From Echinometra lucunter (Eukaryota; Echinodermata; Echinoidea; Camarodonta; Echinometridae): a stretch of 64,000 nt of DNA. Position numbers and translations under genes: made by a program. Below are positions 50,026-60,800 of the stretch, in pieces (position 1 is the stretch's first letter; each line of letters begins with the position of its first letter). Location: contig CM057155.1 of NCBI GenBank assembly GCA_029962745.1, forward strand, positions 30,624,896 through 30,688,895, read 5' to 3'. The notes below the pieces were generated by a model. It made no database searches. It saw only the letters and a program-made list of their open reading frames with translations, and was not told the DNA's origin.

Positions 50026-51827
50026 CAGACAGAAAGAGAGAGAGAGAGAGACAGACAGACGAGAAAGAGAGAGAGAGAGAGAGACAGACAGAAGGGGAGA
50101 GAGAGAGAGAACTAGAGAAAATGAACACTGCTTGAGTTTTTTCTTTATAATGATCATGCAACCGAACAAATTCCGACAAAAATTAATGCATTTGCACTTA
50201 TCCTCTCGTTTGCAGTCCATTACACAGTGATTTAGGCAGTCATTTTTTCACACTTGTCATAGTCTGAACTCCAGTCCTAAACCCAACACTATAACCAGTG
50301 CTACTACTCTCCCTAAAACCGAACAGAGGTGTTGTGGCTCAGTGGATAAGTCTCCGGACTTTGAACCCCAAGGTCCGTGGTTCGAATCCCTGCAGCGGCA
50401 CTAATGTCCTTTGGCAAGACATGAATCTACATTTGCCACGTCTTTCGGATGGTGACGTTAAAGGTCGGTCCCAGACGTAAAAAATCAGAATTGATTGATA
50501 CATGTCTGTAAAAACCCAATTCACCACCACCACCACCACCTAAAACCGTATAAGTGTAGCTGCAGGTTGTTCCTAAGTTTATGTTTTTTTTACAAGATTA
50601 AATATTTTGCTGGAGTTTGTGGTGAATAGCCATATTTTCACTTTTCACGCAGGCTTTGTTTATTCCATAGGAATCAAATGAAAATGATGAAATAAAACAT
50701 TGCTAGCTGGAAACCTTTTTTTTAACCCATTCATGATAGAGGTCCACATTTTGTGGTTTGGCCTGATATCTTTTGATGCAAAGCCCTAAAAATCATACCA
50801 AATACATGAGCAGAAAGAGCAAAAAATTCTACACAAACTGCCCATTTTGGTTGCCTCAATATTCGTTGTTTGATGCTGAAATTTTTTTAAAGGAAAATAA
50901 GCATTAAAATCCTTAAATTGGCAATGTGATAGAAAGTTTAAAATCACCATTTTCCCCTGCAAATTGGCAACTTTTTGACTTCTCATCATAATTTCTGTCA
51001 ACTTATATTCATTTCAGATACATGACATTTTATAAGAAAAATGTAGCAATGAAATAAAAATGTTGGTGTTGACAATTTGAAGAAAAAAAGCTGATCAAAT
51101 TAGGCTTTAAATAATTCCTGTCACGAATGGGTTAAAGAAGTGTTGAGCTGGATATGAAGAGCAAACAAAATCACTTCTTTTTTTTTCAAAAATTGACATG
51201 GGTGCTTTGGATAAAGGAAAGCATATAATTATCTGATTGAGTGATACTGCATTGCCAGTGAAAAAGAAACTTTCCATATACAATAGGTTTTTTTCTATTT
51301 TGCATGAAAAATTTAAAGCTTCAGTATTTAAGCTTCAACAATATTTATTCTTATATCGAAACAAAATAGTACCATCTCACTCTAGCTTCTTCTTCTTCAC
51401 GCTTTCTGTCTGTCTCTACTGAAACAGATGGCATGATGCATCTTCGACCAGCTCTCAATCACACTTATCCAAGTAAGAATGACTTGTAGTAGATGGGTAA
51501 TCGCATTAGCTCTGCCTGCTAGGTGTGTAACCAGGTGATGCTTGCTTGGGAGGGGGGGGGGGGAGGGGGGGGAGGAGGAGGGTGACGCCAACTTTGTGGC
51601 AGTGTTGTGAAATCCGTATTGACCCTCATGAGGTCTGCCTTCTTAGATGTCACCTGGGATTCATTTCAGTCTTTTCAGTGCATGTTATATGAACAAACAT
51701 TTACTTGGGGGGGGGGGGGGGGGAGGTGTGGATAAAGTAAATTTTCAACTTTAAACACATAGGAATAGGTCCTAAGGAATTCATATTTTTCAAGGAGGTC
51801 ATTTTTAAAAAATAGCAGTGAGAAAGG

Positions 51828-51864
<37 letters not shown>

Positions 51865-54800
51865 CTTTCAGTGATTGACATGTTGCAAGTAATTTGGGGG
51901 GGGGGGGGGGGGAGAATGGATGTCACCATCCTCATGCACCTCATCTCTAGCTATGCTTCTGCTGTGCATGATAGAATGGAGTAGGGGAAAATGGAAAATG
52001 CATGTTTTTCTAACCCACCAGGGCCTCGTAACACAAAGCTTAGCAATTGATTGTACGATTGATTTTTATGATTGATTGCACATAGTGATCAATGCAACTA
52101 ATCTTGAAAATCAGACAAACAAAATCAGACAAACAAATGCTAAGCTTTGTGTTATGGGGCCCAAAGGTGTTCAGGGATTCTCACAAGGGATCATATATAT
52201 CTTCTTTTCATGTTACATGTTCAGATGAACATTCTGCATTGAATCGAAAATGAAACCCCGGACAATAGAGGCTATTAGATTTTACCTCTTGAGTTTACTG
52301 TAGGCCTGCATTTTTTCATCTGCTTGTGCTGAAATTTACTGGTACCGGTAGATGTACTACAGAGGGAAAATAGTGTAGTGATAAATTAATGTCTCTAGCA
52401 TGTTAGTATACTTGTTGCAGGTCCTTGGGCGATGTGCTATCATGTTGTTCATTTGTAAATGTATGTACATGGAGCATGGGTTTGCATGGTGTTTGTTTCA
52501 TGCTGGACATTTATTCTATCCTTAGAATTCTTGTGTTAGTACTACTCATTGCACTGCAAAACCCTCCCGCACCACTCCCCCCCCCCCCCCCCCCCCCCCC
52601 GTAAAAAAGTATCTATGGGAATTTCCCTTCTTTCTTGCATGTATTACCGTTTCTAGTGGATATTTGACATGTGTTCACATTGTTATCTAACGTTAATTGG
52701 GCCATGGTACAGGGGGAAGGGAGGGGGTAGACTCCTTTCTTATCGGAACATGTCTTGCAAAGTCAAACAATGAATCCTTGATGAACTGGAACTGCACATT
52801 TGTTCCATGAACTTTTCTGATCAAAGCCTGTCTGAATTTTTTTATGCTGTATGATATATGAAAGATATTTGCACACAGACATTGCTAAATCATCAAGTTG
52901 ACAGAGAGTTGTAGAGATTTATGTTGTAGTAAGGTGTACAGTATAATTGTATATTGACTTTAAATAATGCTGTATTTATGATTCCTAACCTCTGTTACAT
53001 TGTACATTTTTTTATTATTTTTGTTTTTGATCCTTTACTAGTGTATTTTGATACAAGCATGTTTTTGATATACTACAATGTACTATAAACATATCTTTAT
53101 TGATGTTTTGTTTTTGGTGTGTGGGATATTGCGCAACAAAATATTCAGCCTAATCTGGTTGGCGAACCATATGTGTGTACATACAGAAACATGCCTGCCT
53201 ATGCGACTTTCACATTGATGTACGGGTAAATGTTTTACATGTGGAAGAAGATTATCATTTGAGGCAGTTTTTGTCAAGTTTTCCCCAAATACAGAACATT
53301 TCGATCCTAAATGCTCCTTTTGGAACAGTGCAAGCCCATATTTATCAATAGTGAATTTTGTTTTGTTTTTGTTCAAATAGCCACACCATCATCACTGTTT
53401 CTCAGTTGCCGTTGAGAGTCCATATAATCCATTTTGATTTGATTATTTTCACAACATTTTGTCTGATTTCTTTTTGCTTTCACTCTTGTCACTCTTGATC
53501 TGTGTTCTACGCTGTGAAGATGGAAGCGACAATCATCCAGTCCATTATACACCAAAGTACTCTAAACCTGACCAGGTGAGAGCTAGCAGTATCAAGATTA
53601 TGCATTTCACCACAGTCTTCATTAAGATAAACTGGATTTCTGGTCATGCGATGGATCGTAATGTGAAAGAAACTGTTCCAAAGCAACTCAGAATGTTAGA
53701 TTAGTTGTATATAAACACAGATTCTGGTGTGAGATTTGGAGATTATGAAATTGATAAGAAATTTATACTTTCCCCAAAAGGTACTTACACTGCACAAAGA
53801 ATCAAGTATATGGGACCACACACAACTTTGGCAAGAATGATACCCCAAACTTTTCAGCTTTTTCTTGTCATATTTCCATTATGAGGACATTTGAAGAGCA
53901 ATCCTTTTTAGGGGACATTTTTATTGTGACATTCTTCCTAACTGACAAGGAAAGAATGAGAAATTACTTTTCACCTTTCCCAGAATTCAAGCTAGGCTCT
54001 TTAAAGCTCATGTTCGATTTGGGTAACAAAATGAAATTGGAAGAAGAACATGTTGAATAGACCACACATTGTTCTCCTTGTACTGAATGAATCATTTGTG
54101 AGATCATTTGATATTCCAATCATAATTTCAGATGAATATCTGTAAATATCTGAGAGGAATGCTAGATTGTGGCTGTACACTGCCATATGCTAGGACTCTT
54201 TCATCCAGACAGCTCCTTGTGTAATAACCCCTGCGCTTCATTCAGGGATACAGAGTTTGTTGCACATTTCGAGCCATCATAGTGTTTACATGTGTGGAGG
54301 TGCTGTGTAGGGCACTTTGACAGTGATGGAGTTAACGTCTCTGGTCCAGTATATAAACAATTCTTGCTTCTTGTTTTTTTTAGTATTTAACTTTGAATTG
54401 AATTGAATTGAAATTCACATTTATTTCCTTCTTATCAGTCAGTAACATAATGTACAAAATTGTAGTGGATTATACAGCATGTACAGAGAAGGTAGCGAAC
54501 ACCCGGGAAGCGAAGCTTATGTTGGGGATGCCGAGAACAAAATTACAATACTAATAAGAGCATGTAATGCTCTTGAGGATGAAGAAACATAGCAGCTCTT
54601 AGTTTTGCCAATATCTTCATCTCAAAGCAAAGAAATCTGACAAAAGGATAACAGAATTGTGCATGACCTTCAATTAGTGATGATGCTTATCATTATTGTC
54701 AACATCATTGCATCAAAATTTTATGAAGTAAGATGAAAAAAAGTTTTTTTTTTTGTTTCTCATTTTTGAACTGGTATATCTTTCATTGATTGTTGTAATG

Positions 54801-57800
54801 ATACCTCGAATCATGTGGAACCTCCTCTGTGCTAATCTCTCCCTATCTCTGTCTGTACTGTTACCACCATCATTAGCTTTACCAATGCGATCATCACCAT
54901 CATTAGCTTTACCAATGCGATCATCAACATCATTAGCTTTACCAATGCGATCATCAACATCATTAGCTTTACCAATGTGATCATCAACATCATTAGCTTT
55001 ACCAATGCGATCATCAACATCATTAGCTTTACCAATGCGATCATCAACATCATTAGCTTTACCAATGTGATCATCACCATCATTAGCTGTACCAATGCGA
55101 TCATCACCATCATTAGCTTTACCAATGCGATCATCAACATCATTAGCTTTACCAATGTGATCATCAACATCATTAGCTTTACCAATGTGATCATCAACAT
55201 CATTAGCTTTACCAATGCGATCATCAACATCATTAGCTTTACCAATGCGATCATCAACATCATTAGCTTAACCAATGCGATCATCAACATCATTAGCTTT
55301 ACCAATGTGATCATCAACATCATTAGCTTTACCAATGTGATCATCAACATCATTAGCTTTACCAATGCGATCATCAACATCATTAGCTTTACCAATGTGA
55401 TCATCAACATCATTAGCTTTACCAATGCGATCATCACCATCATTAGCTTTACCAATGCGATCATCAACATCATTAGCTTTACCAATGTGATCATCAACAT
55501 CATTAGCAATACCAATGCGATCATCAACATCATTAGCTTTACCAATGCGATCATCAACATCATTAGCTTTACCAATGTGATCATCAACATCATTAGCTTT
55601 ACCAATGCGATCATCAACATCATTAGCTTTACCAATGCGATCATCAACATCATTAGCTTTACCAATGCGATCATCAACATCATTAGCTTTACCAATGCGA
55701 TCATCAACATCATTAGCTTTACCAATGCGATCATCAACATCATTAGCTTTACCAATGCGATCATCAACATCATTAGCTTTACCAATGCGATCATCAACAT
55801 CATTAGCTTTACCAATGCGATCATCAACATCATTAGCTTTACCAATGCGTTCATCACCATCATTAGCTTTACCAATGCGATCATCAACATCATTAGCTTT
55901 ACCAATGCGATCATCAACATCATTAGCTTTACCAATGCGATCATCACCATCATTAGCTTTACCAATGCGATCATCAACATTTTTAATTTTTCTTTTCCAA
56001 TCCAGATACTGATCTACTTTGTAAGCATTGAGTTTGGTCACATACCAGGCATGCAGGGTCTCTTCGTAGCATGCTTATTTGCTGGAACTTTGAGGTAAAG
56101 TCATATTTTTAAAATGGTCTTACATATAACTGCACTAAAGGACTTAATCATACTATTTAGCCCTCATGAAAATGAAAATGCAATATTATTATAGATTAAT
56201 GTTGCGTAAGTATGTACAGATAACCTCGCATAAGTTGAATCAGATCGGACTAAATTAAGTAGCTCAACTTACGCGAATTTTAACTTATTCGTGAGTTGAA
56301 TTTTCATCACCTTATAAACAGAAGTCACTTTCTGTGTGTTTCCCTTTGATTTCTACTGTTTCATATGAAATCATTCTGTGTCCTGATAAGAAGTGTCATC
56401 AAAGTAAACTAAAACAAAACCTTTCTCTTACTTATTGGCTTGCACATTGACTAAAATCTTTCTCTTTGTTGCTTCAGCTTGCTTAGTTGCTTGCACAATA
56501 TAGTCACATTTTTAGGAACTGGGTGATGTACTGGGGACGATATCCTAAATGATTTAAAGTATAAAACTTGATGCTTAAAACATGAAGGTAAAATTTATTA
56601 AATTGATTTATGATGAATACAAGGAAAACATAGCATGAACATTCCAGCAAGCTTTCTGAAAATAACATACTGATATGAAATTACTTATATTTTTGTCAGC
56701 TTTATACATTATGTACATTTTATAACAGATTTAAGCGCCATCTAAAACTATTTTTGATAACATGTGACTCTCATTGAGATGTTATTCTTCTTTCTCCTAT
56801 TCTTCTCCTATTCTTCTCTTCTCTTCCTTTCTCTTCTTCTTTTCTGCTATCCATCCTTTCCCATCCCTTATCATGTTTGTTCTGGGGAGTTTGTCTGGGT
56901 ACAAGGCGCAATTCATTTTTAAATTCTACCAACACTTAATTTTGTTCTCCGCTTTTCTATTTCACCATATCTTCTTTTGTATAGGAAGCTGTCTTGACAA
57001 GACCTTTTGGGTGTTTTTTCACAGCTGTACCGAATTTAATTCTATTGTCATTTTATACTTATGTGTATTTTATTTCAATATGTTTCTATTTTATCTTGAA
57101 TTGCATGTTTTTATTCATTGTTTTGTAATATGTTTTTAAAGTTGGAATTGAATAAAAGTGAACTGAACTGAACATTATTTCATTATGAAGAAGCATTCAC
57201 ATATTAATAAGTACATAGTTTAAGAAAACTTGTAAATATAATCCTTTCTTGAAGCTGACCTTTTCTTGTCCGAGATATACATTGTAGAAGTATGCAATAT
57301 TCTTTGATAGTGATGTACTATTCACATGGAATAAGAAAATATTTCATGTCTGTTTGTGCATTACATCAAGAAATATACATCTGTGTGAATACTGAATAGC
57401 ATAATAATAATAAGAATTGGTTGATTGGTTGTTATTTTACCTGACTGCTAAGAAAACATGTCTATGCTTGTTAGTAAGCAACCCTGGGACCGACGGCTTT
57501 AATCCCCTCCGAAGGACTTGGTAATGAGGATTGATACCTTAGCAAAGGTCATTAGCACATCAACTTGGTTTTGAACCTGGGTATAATCCCGGTTATGAGA
57601 CCACTACTCTACCACTGAGCAAAAGCACCTCCTAGTGATAGGATCTTATTTGATAATTGGGTCTTATTTGCCCAGAGGATCCACATACTGCTTCAGTATT
57701 ATTACCTCAGCATTGCCTGATACTAGTTATATCTGTGTGAGAGGGACAAATTGGGCAAAGCACCTTGTCTACGGATGTAAGCACTGAGCATGGATTGAAC

Positions 57801-60800
57801 TCAAGACCTCTTATATGGGAGTCACAACTCACAGGCCTTTAACCAGTGTACCATAGATGCTTTCCCTTAGTTTTTTTCAGCATTTTTTTACCATAAGTGA
57901 AAGGTTTGCCAACCAGCTGGCAGAAGGGCATTAGCTCGAGCATGTGCTGGGTGAAAAGTGCAATGCTGCTCTTGAGATAATGGCCTCTGTGAGCCAGGCG
58001 GTTCACGTCGCGCTCTAGCTATAACGCCATTCTGTTAGCCAGTTCTGTATATCATCTCAGTGGGTGACACGACATTTGCTCTTGCGGCATTTGCTCCCGT
58101 CTTAATTTCTCCGAAGACATAGGGTTAGATTTAGGGTTTGTGATAGGGTTTTAGTACTGAGTAATGTGAGAATAAGGATTAAGGTTAGTGTTGGGGTTAG
58201 GTTTTATGTTTGGCTTAACGTGCAGATTTTTCATGGGAGCAGTTGTCGCCTGAGCAAATGTCATGGAAACTCAGTGGCCTACCATTTTACTTCACCTTCA
58301 TTTCTGCAGTACTGTTGCATCAGGTCTGAATGCTCTGGCTGCAGTGACCTTGATTGACATTGTGAAACCATGGCGACACTGGAGATTAGGTCAAGGTGAG
58401 GCTGTAGGGCTAGGAACAGCAGTCATCAATGCTAGTCAAGATTTCAAAGACACGGTCCTATCAAAAGTGTTCAGTAAGTTTGACTTTTGATATCTTAATT
58501 TTCATTTTTGCTAATTGTGGTCAGAATTCAGGAGCTGTAAGAGCTCATCCATTCCACACACAATGTGTAAAAAATGTGTAACTTCCAAGAAAATTGAGAA
58601 AATTTGAAATTTCATGTACAAAGTGAATGGAGAGCTGTTTGCATATGATGTCATCAGTGTTGCCAGTTTGCAGAGCTGAGAGTAATTTACTAGAATATGT
58701 AAATGAGTGTTGTTTTCTTATTCTTTGACCGACTTTACTTATTTCTTTTTTAAAATGCTGTTCAAATTTAACTCCTTTTATTTAAACAGTGAAGCTTCTG
58801 GGATGGACTTTGCCTTTAAATGTCTGGCACTCATTCACTTGCATGCTATAAAGTGCGCTCAAACCCCCCCCCCCCCCCCCCTCAGAAAATCCCCTGCAGT
58901 TTACCTCCTCATATTTGAACGGGCCTTTAAGCTTGTGTGTTAATAAGGCTAAGAAATAGTTAGAGTTGAGACTAGGATGTAGCACTGAATATTGATCTCA
59001 AATATAAAGGGATTGATAGCAGAGCAGGACAGTATTGCCCTTATATGTACTCTGCTTGCATTTTAAGTGTTGAAATCAGTTTATTACTTATTGTTGCTGA
59101 TACCATACTCAACAAATTTCTGCATATTGCCATAACCAAATATCTTTGATAAATATATATATATTTTTTTTATTTATTGTTATTTGTCATTTTGTGTGGG
59201 GTTTCCCCCCCCCAAAAAAAAAAGAAGAAGAAAAAAAAAAAGATCACAGATAACATATTCCTGTCTTTCCTCCTCTTTGTTTCTTTTGTAACAGCCTTTG
59301 TTTTTGGAGTATTTTCCATAGCTCTTGCGTTTGTCGCCAGTAAGATGGGTTCGCTTGTTCAGATGGCTAATACAGTACTAGGGGCATTAGGAGGGCCCAT
59401 CCTGGGGGTGTTCACATTAGGAATGCTCTACAAAAGAAGTAACACAGGGTAAGTATGTAGTGTAAACTAAGCAACCCCCGGAAGAAATATTATAGAAAAA
59501 GAAAATGAAAAAGAAACAAAAAGAATTGTACTAAATTTCTTCTTTGAAAAGTTTATTTAGCCTGAATTAGTTCCATTGTTTTGTATGGTTACAATTTGTA
59601 ATAACAGTTTGATGCATGATGTATATATGTTTTCTGAAAAATAGGCCGATAATTCGAAAATAACTTTTTTTGAAACCACAATGGCCTTTAATATAGAGAG
59701 GATCTTGTACCTTACTATGATATATCATTTGTAAAAAGATATGTCTTAACTATATTTTGGGAAATTAATGACTTGGTACCATAGTTCAGTTTTAGTTTTA
59801 GCTTTAGTTTATTTCTCATTTCTCATAACAAAATACAAATGAAATGCATTATATTCATAAAACAGAAGTATGCATCGATATACAAAATGGATAATAAATA
59901 TCTCAACTTAACACATGAAATTTGATAATAGACAAAACAAGAATTGTAAAAGAAATGAGAGGAAATCAGCCCCCCCCCAAAAAGGATAGCTTGTAAGAGA
60001 TGGCTGATTCCCTGTATCATTAAAGACGCTCAGTCGTGGGCTTTCATGGGGAATTTGACACCATGGGTGCTTACCCAGTAACAGGTGTTGTCCATCACTA
60101 TGAGGTTTAAGACCAACAGACCTTATGTAATGCTCTGTATATTCCACCCTGTGCCCCATATGGCAAAGTCATTATCTCACTTTCCCTGGCCCGAGAATGT
60201 CTGAAGCAGGCCGAAGAATGTTTATGGTGGGACAGCGTGTTTTGCTGTGCTCCAGAAATGTAGCTCTATTACAGGTATTGCCAGTGCTTTTCACAAAGTC
60301 TAGTGTCAGCAAATTATGATCCATTCTCCATGAAAGCCCACAACTGAATGTCTTTTTGCAAAAAGTAAATTATAGTAACCATATTGTTGATATAACTTTG
60401 TCAGTAATCTGAACCATCTTCACTGATTTCTTTTTTTAATCAGGCACTTTGTTTTGTCTAATTTCTTTTGATCAGTGGTGCATTAATAGGCATGTTAGTA
60501 GGAACATACATCAGTCTATGGATATCAGTAGGAGCTTTAACACACCAAGATGATGATGGCAATGTTCAACAAGATGCATTCTGGTTATATAGAGTGAGTA
60601 AGAAATGTCTTATACAGGGTGTCCCAGAAAAAAAGGAAACCCAAGTTTATAATTGCTAAATAAATCCAAATTATATTTGGATAAATGAACATATCACTGG
60701 AAAGCCCATTTTCCTTTCTTTTGTTCAACAGCAATAACATCAACAATTAAAAAAAAACTCCAAAGAGTTCAGACAGTATGAAGTTAGTGTGTCTGAAACC

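Noticed and set aside
49562..50220. 170-205-residue ORFs rich in Arg/Glu or Ser/Leu
   Set aside because: Low-complexity translations of a (GA)n/(GACA)n tract on both strands, with no protein features.
54832..56098. Long ORFs of 257-382 residues on both strands across 54.8-56.1 kb
   Set aside because: They are products of the 30-bp minisatellite, whose unit length is a multiple of three and lacks stops in several frames. Only 56006-56094 is a real exon.
59908..60159. Shared ORF (VEYTEHYIRSVG-type) in 36325-36507 and 59908-60159
   Set aside because: Both are in family D elements at about 95% nucleotide identity. There is no evidence of coding constraint.
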